A stretch of DNA of 64,000 bases. Origin: Flaveria trinervia. Its lineage: Eukaryota > Streptophyta > Magnoliopsida > Asterales > Asteraceae. Shown piece after piece: positions 1 through 11,387 of this stretch. The translations under genes and the position numbers were made by a program. The DNA is taken from contig CM046443.1 in the NCBI GenBank assembly GCA_025506515.1, positions 47,703,272 through 47,767,271 of the forward strand, given 5' to 3'. Each line of letters opens with the position of its first letter. Positions within the stretch are counted from its first letter, which is position 1. A model generated the notes under the pieces. The model was not told where the DNA came from, did no database searches, and was given only the letters and a program-made list of their open reading frames with translations.

Positions 1-1132
1 ATTGGGTATAATTCATGTCCTCCACTATACAATGACAACTACACTGTTATGCTTGAATCTGTCTCACTCACTGAAGAAATTGAAACTAAAACTATGGAAC
101 CTAAATATATAGTAAAACAAGTGACCAATCCTCAAAACAAACCTAATGTTTATATTGAAACCAATGACGATCAAATCAAGTTAGGTCACCTAATAAAAAT
201 CAAAGAGTGTTCAGACAAGATAATGAGTGTCATGAAACCCTCAAGCCCTGTAAAAGTAATTATCCCTTTTATAATATTCATACCCTCTGTTTTACAAGGT
301 AAAAAGAAATATGTGAAGTCAATGAAACCCACTGTTGAGAGCAGTTCAGATAATGAGATCATATCTCCCAAAAATTCAAGCAAATCAGAAAAGGTTTGAT
401 TGCAAAAGAAACAAACAAGATCATTGAGTTCAACACATAAAACATTATCGGACCCTCAGTCTTCAAGATTAAAGCAGGGAGTTGGGTTTGATATCTGCAA
501 CAAAGAACATGTTGACAGTTTGAGAAAGAGGTGAGAATAGGTTGAAGAAATAGAAACAAGCCAAGAAATCAAACAAAGGTAGTGTTGTGAAGCAAACTAC
601 AAAAAGGGTTGATTCTGATTCATCCCCTAAAGAAAAGAAAGTGACTCAGCAAAAGAAACTATCAGCTGAGTCACACAAGGCAAAATCTGATTCAAGAAAC
701 AAACAAATGTATTGTGACATTTGTGAAATGTTCAATCACAAGACAGATGAATGCTTTTTTAATCAATATTGCTCTATTTGTGAAATGAACAATCACTCCA
801 CCAGAAACTGCTATTTCAACAAGTATTGTTCAATCTGTGACATGAACAATCACTATACATCTCATTGTTACTTCAATCAGAAGGGTTTGAGAATTCCCCA
901 ACACAAGCCCATCTCAAAAACATCCACTGTGACACATTCTATTAGACTTTATTTTCACAATACTCAATCTAGGACATCTAGATCAACAAATGACAAGAAT
1001 AATTTGCAGGACTTATGGAAAGGTGAAAGAAAACATCTCATAATGAAACACAAAATTGACCTTCCAAAACAAAAACCTACTTTTGATAATGAAAAACAGG
1101 CTAAATTTCTACAAAGAAATAGAGACCAATGA
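1..1132 (+). pseudogene. gag: Element A gag, C-terminal part (nucleocapsid)
   Basis: Gag packages the element RNA. The frame is open from base 1 to a stop at 397-399. After a stretch with stops in all useful frames, a second open segment runs 587-1132. The first part opens with a GYN motif followed by a tyrosine/proline-rich stretch, as in Sirevirus Gag C-termini. The second is lysine-rich and holds three CX2CX4HX4C zinc knuckles (713-868). The usual copia number is one or two. The capsid half lies left of the window. Frame breaks make this a pseudogene. Confidence 0.75.
713..883 (+). repeat. Three tandem 57-bp zinc-knuckle units in A gag
   Basis: The first cysteine codons of the three knuckles lie at 713, 770 and 827, exactly 57 bp (19 codons) apart. 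The motifs read CDICEMFNHKTDEC, CSICEMNNHSTRNC and CSICDMNNHYTSHC, each followed by a similar aromatic/Asn linker. The regular spacing and shared linker indicate tandem duplication of one knuckle. Confidence 0.85.
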
Positions 1133-1237
1133 TTTCATTAATCATCTGAATCTTCAGTAGATGTTGATGAGATGACTCAACCCAATCATTACCAAAATTT
1201 AGAGGGAAATACCAAGAAGCCATCATCATGAATAGGA

Positions 1238-1997
1238 ATGGGAAACCCAAGACCATCATGGCTTGGGTTCCTTATTCTAATTAGTTCTTTTTGCTTGCAG
1301 GTTCGTCCACACAGGTCCAATAGCTTATGGTACGTGGACAGTGGATGCTCACGACACATGACTGGAGATCGTTCCCTCCTTCATGACTTCAAGCATATAC
1401 AAGGAACTACTGTAGCATTTAGTGGAGATTCATAGGGTGGTAGAATTACAGGTGAAGGATCTGTGACAAACGGGATGCTGATCTTTGATAGAGTGAACTA
1501 CTATCAATGGCTGAATTTCAATCTGCTAAGCATGTCTCATATCTGCGACTAGAAATAATCCACTCACTTTACAGACACTCATTGCTAATTCTAAAACCTG
1601 GATTTCAGATCTCTTAGGAATGGGTTGTCTAAAGACCCCAAGGAAGAACAATAGATATGTCTTAAACCTATGTTCTGCATCACCTAAAGAAGAAACATGT
1701 CTTTTGTCAAAAGCATCAATTGATGAGTCACAGCTTTGCCATAGACGTTTAGGGCACACAAACTTTAAAAACATGAACAAGTTGGTCAAAGGAAACCATG
1801 TCATTGGTCTTCCCAAAAAGAATTTCATTTTATTGATCATTGTTCAGCGTGCCTCAAAAGAAAACAACACAAATCGTCTAACAAAACCAAGCTGGTGAAC
1901 ACCAACAATACTCCATTGAAGTTACTTCACATGGATCTATTTGCACCAACTCATCTAATGAGTATTTGAAAGAAACAGTATTGTTTAGTGATCATTG
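1238..1997 (+). pseudogene. pol: Element A pol start: protease, GAG-pre-integrase and first integrase residues
   Basis: The aspartic protease motif VDSGCSRHMTG (1334 onward, catalytic Asp codon about 1337) is intact but the frame stops at 1435. Protease C-terminal sequence with a NLLSMSHICD-like motif follows to about 1550. The segment 1620-1898 contains a CHRRLGHTNF zinc-binding motif of the GAG-pre-integrase domain, then the integrase opening LLHMDLFAPT near 1920. The frame is cut at 1997 by a B-family LTR, within the integrase V-I-I-D-D-F stretch that resumes at 11388. Several stops make it nonfunctional. Confidence 0.8.
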
Positions 1998-2947
1998 TGT
2001 TGGATCTTGTATGCCCAAGACACATACAAGATTGATGTGGTTAGTAAGTTATGATCCAACTCGGGTCATACCCAATAACAAGCTACACAAACACCAATAA
2101 ATGTTTATTTGTTGATGAGATCATTAAAATAAACATTGACACCAATTTACAAAATGGGTTTTCTAAAACATTGCTTTGTAATAAAACAATATTATATGGA
2201 TAGTTTGTTCATGAGATATTATTTGTTTCGTTATTTAAGTTACTTAAAAAATAACAAATAAAAGTGTGTTATTGTTATAAAATTAAAAGAGGTTTTAATT
2301 TTATAAGGTTAAGGGTTAAGAGTAACTTTTTATAAAACTAAAATAAGGGAAAACCATTTTGGATGTGGATTTTCGGCCGCCCAAGGGGCTTTGGGACCAG
2401 CCCTTTTGTTTTGGTCTTTGCATGACTTTCCCCTCTCTCACACTCTTCCATCATTCACACTTTTCTCTCTTATAAAACAAGAAAAAGAACCTCCCAAAAC
2501 TAGGCTAATTTTCGGATTTACAAGCTAAAAAAGGGGCTGAAAATTTTTGGTTTTTGGAGGAGTTAAAGAAGAGGTTTCTTTGGTGTTTCATCCTAACAAG
2601 CAAGGTGTCTGAAGAGCTTATGGGTATTACAAGCTTGAGATCTTCTCCTTACAATCTTGAAGTCTTCTCCTTTGAAGGCAAGCCACTCAAGAACATCAAC
2701 TTCTTCATCTTAAACATCTACAACACTTGTTCAACAAAGGTTGTTTCTATGAACACCCTATGGTTGTTTTGATATGTTTGATAGCACACTATTTCACATA
2801 TGTTTAGGATCCTTATTCTTGGGTTTTGTTTGTGTTTTAAATGGTGAAAATTTTGAGATTACTAACCATATCTTAAACCTATATTCCGCTGCGATTTGTA
2901 AGTTTAAATGGTTAAACTAGCTTGATTAATATGTAGCAAAACCAGCA
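1998..2947 (+). mobile_element. Solo-looking LTR of B family
   Basis: This 950-bp LTR starts TGTTGGATCTTG and ends ACCAGCA. It matches the B 3' LTR at 10461-11387 along its length, with scattered differences. CATTG flanks it on both sides (1993-1997 and 2948-2952). No primer site or internal region follows. Element A integrase continues directly, so locally it behaves as a solo LTR. The same CATTG and integrase sequence recurs after the 3' LTR of B at 11388, so this LTR is part of a local duplication rather than a simple independent insertion. Confidence 0.85.
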
Positions 2948-3772
2948 CATTGATGACTTTCACGATTCATATGGATTTTCTCCTTACTTCATAAAAATGA
3001 TGCATCCCAAATCATACAAGAATTTATCTCTAAAATTGAAAATCAACTCGATCTTAATGTCAAAATAATAAGAAGTGATAATGGTAATAAATTCAAAAAT
3101 GAAAGTGTGAGTTCTTTTTGTGCAACCAAAGGCATTGCTCATCAATTCAGTGCAGCTAGAACTCCGCAACAAAATGGGGTAGCTGAAAAGAGAAATAGAA
3201 CACTGATTGAAGCAGCAAGAACAATGCTAGCCGATGCTAAACTACCAATCACCTTCTAGGCCGATGCGGTTAATACATTGTGCTTTGTACAAAATCGAAC
3301 TCTACTTGTCAAAGAAAACAACATGACTCCTTATGAATTGATGTTTCATAGAAAACCATTCAATGGATTTCTTAAATCATTTCGTAGTCCTGTCTCAATA
3401 TTAAACACCCGAGACTGTCTGGGAAAGTTTTCATCCAAGTCTGATGAAGGATTCTTTGTAGGTTATTCTTTTGTTTCAAAGGCTTACAGAGTGTTTAATC
3501 CTAGATTAAACATTAATGATGAATCAACAAATGTTCCATTCAAGGAACATTCGTTTCCCAAATCTTCAAATGGTCTCGACTGGTTGTTTAATATTGACAC
3601 ATTTACAAAATCATTTGATCAATTTCACTTGTATGATGCAGGAAATCTACATTCAAGTGATACTTCATCAGCTGTAGAAAGAAGAGATGATTTTCCATTG
3701 ATTCCTCCTACATTTGATGAATGCATGAATGAAGATGTTCCTCTTCAAGCTGATCCCATCAAACAGCCGTCA
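2948..3772 (+). pseudogene. pol: Duplicated element A integrase fragment (left copy)
   Basis: This is the same part of A integrase as 11388-12205, in tandem order and with scattered differences. It carries the RSDNGNKF and TPQQNGVAEKRN integrase core motifs near 3073-3210. After a stop at about 3257 comes an open segment from 3278 covering the C-terminal integrase region, with MTPYELMFHRKP and SKAYRVFN motifs. It diverges from the right copy just after 3760 and joins the middle of a B LTR at about 3773, so it is a truncated duplicate. Confidence 0.85.
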
Positions 3773-4236
3773 CAAAAGGGGCTGAAAATTTTCGGTTTTT
3801 GGAGGAGCTGAAGAAGAGGTTTCTTTGGTGTTGCATCCTAACAAGCAAGGTGTTTGAAGAGCTGTTGGGTATTACAAGCTTGAGGTCTTCTCCTTAGAAG
3901 CTTGAGGTATTCTCCTTAGAAGCTTGAGGTCTTCTCCTTAGAAGCTTGAGGTCTTCTTCTTTGAAGGCTAGCCACTCAAGAACGTCATCTTCTTCATCTT
4001 AAACATCTACAACACTTGTTCAAGAAAGGTTGTTTCTATGAACACCCTATGGTTGTTTTGATTTGTTTGATAGCACACTATTTCACATATGTTTATCATC
4101 CTTACTCTTGGGTTTTGTTTGTCTTTTAAATGGTGAAAATTTTCAGATTACTAACCATATCTTAAACCTATATTCCGCTGTGATTTTTAAGTTAAGTGGT
4201 TAAACTAGCTTGATTAATATGTTGCAAAACCTAACA
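3773..4236 (+). repeat. Truncated 5' LTR of B with a 22-bp tandem repeat
   Basis: It corresponds to the last half of the LTR, joined abruptly to A integrase at about 3773, and ends CCTAACA at 4236 next to the primer site. Positions 3876-3963 hold four tandem 22-bp units beginning AAGCTTGAGGTCTTC. The LTR at 10461 has one such unit and the LTR at 1998 about two. Confidence 0.8.
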
Positions 4237-4237
4237 A

Positions 4238-4253
4238 TGGCATCTAGAGCCGG
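4238..4253 (+). promoter_or_regulatory. Primer binding site of B
   Basis: TGGCATCTAGAGCCGG lies one base after the LTR end. It resembles the common plant initiator tRNA-Met site TGGTATCAGAGC but has C for T at position 4 and an extra T. H has the same variant at 46739, so it is a family trait. Confidence 0.65.
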
Positions 4254-5678
4254 TTATGTGGAATAGGTGCTTCAAAACATCTTGAAAGCTTAGTTTTCAT
4301 GGACCTTTTCAACCCATTAGGGGTTGTTTTGTTGTGGGTGTATGAATCCCTTATGTTTCAAGGTTTAATCTTGCATGCTTTAGTATAAACCTTGAAAGAT
4401 TTACTTCAAATGGTTGATTGTGGTGTCTGGACAAACCTTAAAATTTTAGTTCATGTTGGCTGAAATTTTAGGGCTTAAATAAGGGATTCATTGTTGTTCT
4501 TGGATGTTGAATATGTTCTCATATGGTGCATAACATATCCTTGGCCTTATGTGTTTGGTTTTGGTTGATTGTGTTTTGTCATGTTGGTTTGGATTCTTGT
4601 AATGGTTGTAGTTTTGTGTTTTGTATTTTGGGTTGTAATTTATTTATTCATTTGGTTATGTCATAAATAGATTAGGTGCATTTATTTTATTAGAAAAATT
4701 GTATTAGGATATGATATTGTAAAAGAAGATGCACAAGATGAAGACTCAAAGAAGGGCACAAAAGACATGGACACTTGAAGCATTTGGATGTGGATTCAAG
4801 TGGGAGTTCATGGACACATTTTGATGTGTCATCTCTACCCTTAGGAAAGACCTTATGACAACACTTGTGATGGCAATCAAGTGTGGTCAACTTAGTGGCT
4901 ATGGTTATGCACCCATGTTTGTATGTTTGTGCTTGTTTGGATGTTTGTTTTTGATTGTTTGGTTGATATTTGGATATGCATTACAAACTCATTAACAAAC
5001 TTAACAAGCTGAAAATTTGATGGTTCTTTATCATTAAGTAGTTAATAGAAGGTTATTAAAAGGATTAATGGTTTTAATAAAAGAGGTTTTATTAAAAGTG
5101 AACCATAGGGTACCTTGTTTTGAAAGCATGCAAATATAAGGTACATAGAGTTTTCTAAACTAAGATTATGAAAACTCAAATTCCTTTTATAAACAAGTTT
5201 AACACCATCCTTTTGCATAACACTTGAGTCATTTGGAAACTCTTAATGGGATAAAGGTCACCTAACCGTTTTGAGGGAACTTGTGACTTGAGGTGGGGAC
5301 ACCATATTTGTGGGATAAAAGTCACCTAACCACTTATGTTGGAAAACTCACATGTGTGTGCAAGTAGGGTAACTTGATTTGCAAACCATGTTAAATGGAT
5401 CACCTACAATATGGTTCACAAAGGTGTTGATGGGATAACATGCCGACTATACATATGATGTTTTAAAGCTGATACCATACCCTAGATGTTGCAAAGGGTT
5501 GCAATTGTCAAAATGTTGACTACCTTGTTAATTTAAATAATAGGATAAAGGTCACCTAACCACTATTTAAATGTAACCTTGGATTCTAGATTTAAAATTG
5601 TGTAAGACACTTAAAAGGGGTTTTAAAATATGAACAATATCGAAATTACTAAAATGGAACTGTTGTTATATTTTGTAG
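4254..5678 (+). other. B leader (5' untranslated region) with dispersed repeats
   Basis: About 1.4 kb lies between the primer site and the gag ATG, with no plausible coding region. It carries three dispersed copies of the word GGGATAAAGGTCACCTAACC or close variants at 5248, 5312 and 5542. H keeps the same three copies in the same order. The rest is AT-rich without recognisable features. Such leaders normally hold packaging and dimerisation signals, but I cannot assign one. Confidence 0.65.
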
Positions 5679-6600
5679 ATGGCCACCAACAATAATGAAA
5701 ACAATGAAATCCCGTCCGTTGACTCACTATCACTAAGGACCATTCTCCAAAAGGAGCCTCTAAACCATAATAACTTTATTGATTGGTTTCGAAACTTGAG
5801 AATTGTTCTTAAGCAAGAGAAACGATCATACATATTAGACGATCTGATTCCCGATCAACCTAGTGAGGATGATGAGGAGGCCTATAATAATTGGTTAAAA
5901 TACACTAAGGACTCGGTCCAAGTGTCTTGCCTCATGTTGGCAAGTATGACTGCAGATCTCCAAAAGGAGTATGAACATCATGCAGCATACGACATGATAA
6001 CCCAGTTGAAGGAAACGTTCCAACAACAAGCACGGGTTGAGCGCTTCAAAACGGTTCGAGCACTTCATGCATGTCGTATAGATGACACCTAATCTATTTC
6101 ATCTTATGTACTTAAGATGAAAAGCCACATCGACTGCCTCAAAAGGCTGAATTGTCCCGTCTCGAAAGAGTTGGCTATGGATTTGCTCCTCAACTCTTTT
6201 TCATAAAGGTTTGACAACTTTCTCATGAACTATAACATGAACGGGTGGGACAAGAATATCGGTGAGCTTCACTCTATGCTCAAAACTGCTGAGGCAGCCA
6301 TGGGTAAAAGGGTTTTACCCATTCTCACCATTAATAAGGTGGGAACAAGAAGAGGCCTCACCCCACACCCAAGGCAAATGTTGCCAAGGGTAAAGGGCAC
6401 ATTATAAGAAAGGTAAAGGGAGTGGTAAGAGCGCCACCACCAAAACTAGCGGAGAAGAAACAAAAGGTTCCTTCGAATGACCCATGCTTTAAGTGTGGGG
6501 AGATTGGACATTGGGCAAGAAATTGCCCAGTCCATCTCAAAGAGTTGCCAGCAAAGAGGGATGCTGGGCAAACCTCATGTACAATGTTCATGATCCATAT
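5679..6600 (+). pseudogene. gag: Element B gag
   Basis: The ATG at 5679 follows the leader and opens MATNNNENNEIPSVDSLSL, also seen in H at 48180. Residues 1-137 form the copia capsid-type domain with an FIDWFRNLR motif. A CAA-to-TAA stop at about 6090 ends this frame where H reads through. Downstream in shifted frames are the capsid end (to about 6290) and one zinc knuckle CFKCGEIGHWARNC (6485-6526). Several frameshifts separate the pieces, so no complete Gag can be made. The start is chosen by homology with H and absence of an earlier in-frame ATG. Confidence 0.8.
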
Positions 6601-9600
6601 TGATCTAAATTTAATATCCTCTAACACATGGGTATTGGATATCGGATGTGGAACTCATATTTGCAACTTATTGCAGGGGTTCAAAAGAAGTAAGGACTTC
6701 AAGAAAGGGGATGTAAGCCTCTACATGGGGAATGAGGCAAAGGTTCAAGTTGAAGGCCGAGGGGACTACATCTTGAAGCTTCCAAATGGTTTGGAAGAAA
6801 TTTTGAACAATATTTTGTATGCTCCTAGTTTGACTAGGAACATTATTTCTGTTGCCCAATTAAGACAATATGGTTATGTTTTGTCATTTATTGAGAATAA
6901 AATTCATGTTTCTTAAAATGACACGTTTTATTTTAAAGCTATTCCTATAAATGGTATTTATGAATTGGTTCGTGAAAACACATTATATGATAACTCATTG
7001 TACCAAACCACCACTAAGAAACTCAAATTGGATTTGAGTGATACCTATCTTTGGCGTTGCCGTCTTGGTTATATATATAAGAAGCGCATACAAACACTTC
7101 AAAAGAACGGTCTTTTAAAAGCACTGAATATGATTCATTCGATGTATGTGAATCTTGTTTACAAGGTAAAATGACTAAGGCACCTTTAGTGCCAAGTCCG
7201 AACGGGCAAAAGATTTATTAGGCATCATACATTCAGATGTATGTGGTCCTTTTAAGCCAATGACTAGGTACCATGAAAGATACTTCATTACCTTTACCGA
7301 CGACTATAGTCGATATGGTTATGTTACTTGTTAAGACACAAAGATGAAGCTTTTGAAATGTTAAAAATCTTCCAAAATGAAGTAGAAAATCAACCCAACA
7401 AGAAAATAAAAATTCTCTGCACCGATAGAGGCGGTGAATACCTGAGTGATGCCTTTAGAGACCATCTTAGAAGTTGTGGTATTGTCTCACAACTATCTCC
7501 ACCTGGAACACCACAACATAATGGTTTGTCCGAGAGGAGAAATTGAACTCTATTAGATATGGTTCGATCTATAATGGCTAGAAGCTCACTGCCTCTATCA
7601 TTATAGGGATTCGCTTTGCTCTCTGCGGCCCGTAGTTTGAATATGGCCCCAACCAAGAAACTGAAATTGAGACCTTTTGAAATACGGCATGGAAGAGTTC
7701 TATCACTGTCATATTGAAAGGTATGGGGTTGTGAGGCTTATGTTAAGACTCCCACCTCAAACAAGTTAGAAAGTGGTTCCACTAAGTGTATCTTCATTGG
7801 TTATCCCAAAGATTCTATGGGATATTATTTCTATGATCCATTGGAACAAAAGGAGTTTGTTGCCAAGAAGGCTGAGTTCTTAGAAGCTAAGTTCCTTACG
7901 GAAGGAACTAGTAGTAGAACTGTGGATCTTGAGGAGGATCAAGAACCACAAACGATACATGTTTGGTTGACACTAGCACTCATCTTGAGGATGTTGAGAA
8001 TGATCAAGTCGTTGATCAATATAGACAAAGCGTTTGCAGATCTGGTAGAATTAGTAATCCACCTGAAAGATATGGATTTTTCGTAGATGGATGCTATGTG
8101 GTAGATTCTGATGAACCAACCACCTATCATGATGCAATGTCCAATTTGGATTGTGAGAAATGGCTTGAAGCCATAAACATTGAAATGAAATCCATGTATG
8201 ACAACCAAGTGTGGGACTTGGTTGAACCACCTCTTAACTCCAATATAGTTGGAAGTAAGTGGGTTTTCAAGAAGAAAACTGATATGCATGGAAACTTGGA
8301 TACTTATAAAGCTAGACTTGTAGCAAAAGGTTTCACTCAAACTCAAGGGGTTGATTATGATGAGACCTTCTCACCAGTTGCAACGCTAAAGTCTATTAGG
8401 ATATTATTTGCCATAGCTGCTTATTATGATTATGAGATTTGCAAATGGATGTCAAAACCGCTTTTCTAAATGGATATCTTGAGGAAGATGTCTATATGGT
8501 TCAGCCTGAAGGTTTTGTCAACATAAAACATCCTAACAAAGTATGCAAGTTAAAGAAATCAATCTATGGATTAAAGCAAGCATCAACGAGTTGGAATCAC
8601 CATTTTAATGAAGAAATAATCAAATTTGAATTCATCAAAAATGCTGAGCATGTGTATATAAGAAGGCCAGTGGGAGCATCACCAGCTTCTTAGTATTGTA
8701 TGTCGATGGCATCCTACTATTTGGAAATGTCATTCCAACCATGGAAGGTGTAAAAGCTTGGCTTGGAAGCTGTTTCTCCATTAAGGATCTTCGTGAAGCC
8801 GCTTATATTTTAGGAATAAAGATCTATAGGGATAGATCAAGGCGGTTGATAGGTTTGAATCAATGTACATACATTGATAAGATCTTGAAAAGGTTCAAGA
8901 TGGAAAACTCTAAGAAAGGTACCGTACCTATTCAAAGAGGAATGATATTGAGTAAGACTCAATGTCCAAGCTCAAAGGATGAGCAAGACAAAATGAAGGG
9001 AATTCCGTATGCGTCTGTTATAGGATCCATCATGTATGCAATGATATGCACTAGATAGGACGTGTCATGCTCTTTGAGCATGACAAGCCGATACCAACAA
9101 AATCCTGGAAGCAGTCATTGGATGGCTGTTAAGAACATACTTAATTACCTAAGGAGGACCAAAGATATGTTCCTAATATATGGATCTAGTGAGGAGGAAC
9201 TCGTAGTAAGGGTTACATGGATGCGAGTTTCCAAACTGATCGGAATACTCACGATCACAACGGGGTACATTTTCATCTTGAATGGAGGAGCAATCTCTTG
9301 GAAGATCTCTAAGCAAGATGTGGTGGCATTATCACCTACAGAGTCAGAATACATCACCGCTTCATTAGCAGCTTAGGAAGCTGCATGGTTAAAGAAGTTC
9401 ATTGCCGACCTGGGGTGGTCCCTTCCATTCAGGACCCCGTAGAAATTCTTTGTGACAACGAGGATGCTATTGGTCAAATCAGGAACCCTGTGCACATCAA
9501 AAGACTAGGCACATTGAACGAAGATTCAACTACATAAATGATGAAGTTGAAAAGGGGAAGATATGTATTCGCAAAGTTCACATGGATCAAAACATTGCGG

Positions 9601-9686
9601 ATCCACTCACGAAGCTTCTTGCAAAGGCAAAGCATGAAAGTCATGCTTGTGCAATGGGACTGCAATATTCTAGTGACTGGATTTGA
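6601..9686 (+). pseudogene. pol: Element B pol: protease, integrase, RT, RNase H
   Basis: The protease has VLDIGCGTHICN near 6632, where the usual D-T/S-G triad is D-I-G. GAG-pre-integrase residues near 7050 have lost zinc-ligand histidines that H retains (CRLGY for CHLGH). The integrase core includes TDRGGEYLSD and TPQHNGLSERRN (7328-7546), then a stop. RT spans about 8090-8960 with MDVKTAFLNGYLEEDVYMVQPEGF split across frames. The catalytic motif at 8699 reads YVDG instead of YVDD. RNase H follows from about 9062 to the stop at 9684-9686. At least six stops or frameshifts are present. Confidence 0.85.
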
Positions 9687-10449
9687 TCTTTAATTTTTGT
9701 ATTGAGATATTGTAATCCTTTCTTACTTGAATGAATTATTTGGTTATAATGATTCAACTAATATTCCTATTTTGCATGTTTAAAATCCATGAGTAAATTA
9801 TTACTCAGAACGTCTGTAGTTGTTCATGCTTGTGGGAACAAGTATGAAGGTAATGCTATTATGAAGTTGGATTGGTAGATATTCATATGGATGAATATAG
9901 AGCAAAAGGTTGATGCCAAAGTTCATAGATATTTGTGGGATGCAAATATTGGACTGACCTGAATCTCAAATGTTACTACATGGAATCTTCCTGATTGATC
10001 ATAAGCAATTTTGAGTATAGGCAAACATCATTCGGTATCCTCTGACCAGAGACACATATTGGGTCTTGATATTTACTGAATATTATACTTTTACTTAGTT
10101 CTTCGCTGATCTGAAACATGGCAGTACATAAATCTGAGTTCAGGTATGATATAAAGTAATTGTGAGAGACGTATGTTGTCAAGATGGGATTTGTCCCTCT
10201 TATTCGTTGAGAGTAACATGTCTAAGGCCTGATAAAGTTAAATCAATGGAGAATGATCACTCTGTGTCTCTAGGATTTAACATGACATTTGTGACAAAAG
10301 GATAAATGATTGATTCACCTAAATCATTTCAAGTATGGTACTTGAAGGAGATGATGTTATTGAATGGCACTTAGTCATACGTATTAAGGGTAGTAAACCG
10401 TTGTTAGGCGGTATTTACTGCGTGCATCAATCTTCTATGAATCTTGTGC
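9687..10449 (+). other. B 3' untranslated region
   Basis: No convincing coding sequence lies between the pol stop and the polypurine tract. The sequence is AT-rich and homologous to H 52108-52872. Short ORFs here are not conserved in frame between the two copies. Confidence 0.6.
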
Positions 10450-10460
10450 AAGTGGGAGAT
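10450..10460 (+). promoter_or_regulatory. Polypurine tract of B
   Basis: The purine run AAGTGGGAGAT abuts the 3' LTR start TGTTGG at 10461. The identical run precedes the H 3' LTR. This is the expected plus-strand priming site. Confidence 0.75.
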
Positions 10461-11387
10461 TGTTGGATCTTGTATGCCCAAGACACATACAAGATTGATG
10501 TGGTTATACGTTATGATCCAAGTCGGGTCATAACCAATAACAAGCTACACAAACACCAATAAATGTTTATTTGTTGATGAGATCATACAAATAAACACTG
10601 ACACCAATTTAGAAAATGGGTTTTCTAAAACATTGCTTTGTAATAGAACAATAATATATGGATAGTTTGTTCATGAGATATTATTTGTTTCATTATTTAA
10701 GTTGGTTAAATAATTTCAAATAAAAGTGTTTTATTGTTATAAATTAAAAGAGGTTTTAATTTTATAAAGTTAAGGGTTAAGAGAATAACTTTTTATAAAA
10801 CTAAAATGGGGGACACCCATTGTGGATGTGGATTTTTGGCCGCCCAAGGGGCTTTGGGACTAGCCCTTTTGTCTTGGTCTTTGCAAAACTTTCCCCTCTC
10901 TCACACTCTTCCATCATTCACACTTTTCTCTCTTACAACACATGCAAAAGAACCCCCCAAAACTAGGTGGATTTTCGGATTTACAAGCTGAAAAAGGGGC
11001 TGAAAATTTTCGGTTTTTGGAGGAGCTAAAGAAGAGGTTTCTTTGGTGTTGCATCCTAACAAGCAAGGTGTTTGAAGAGATTGTGGGTATTACAAGCTTG
11101 AGGTCTTCTCCTCTGAAGGCTAGCCACTCAAGAACATCATCTTCTTCATCTTAAACATCTACAACACTTGTTCAAGAAAGGTTGTTTCTATGCACACCCT
11201 ATGGTTGTTTTGATTTGTTTGATAGAACACTATTTCACATATGTTTATGATCCTTATTCTTGGGTTTTGTTTGTGTTTAAATGATGAAAATTTTCACATA
11301 CTAACCATATCTTAAACCTATATTCCGCTGAGATTTTTAAGTTTAAATAGTTAAACAAGCTTGATTAATATATAGCAAAACCCAACA
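10461..11387 (+). repeat. 3' LTR of B
   Basis: A complete 927-bp LTR from TGTTGGATCTTG to CCCAACA, followed by the target duplication CATTG and element A integrase. It differs from the LTR at 1998 by many scattered substitutions and small indels, so the pair is not recent. Confidence 0.9.

Larger units (their letters stand above)
3773..11387 (+). mobile_element. Element B: Ty1/copia retrotransposon with truncated 5' LTR
   Basis: B has a truncated 5' LTR (3773-4236), primer site, 1.4-kb leader, gag, pol, polypurine tract and a complete 3' LTR (10461-11387) followed by the target duplication CATTG at 11388-11392. The matching left CATTG is before the LTR at 1998, so that LTR was originally the left end of the same insertion or of its duplicate. 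It is a close relative of H (45805-53820) over the whole length. It lacks an aORF and palindromic motif clusters, so it is not Sirevirus-like. Stops in gag and pol and an altered RT active site make it dead. Confidence 0.85.
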
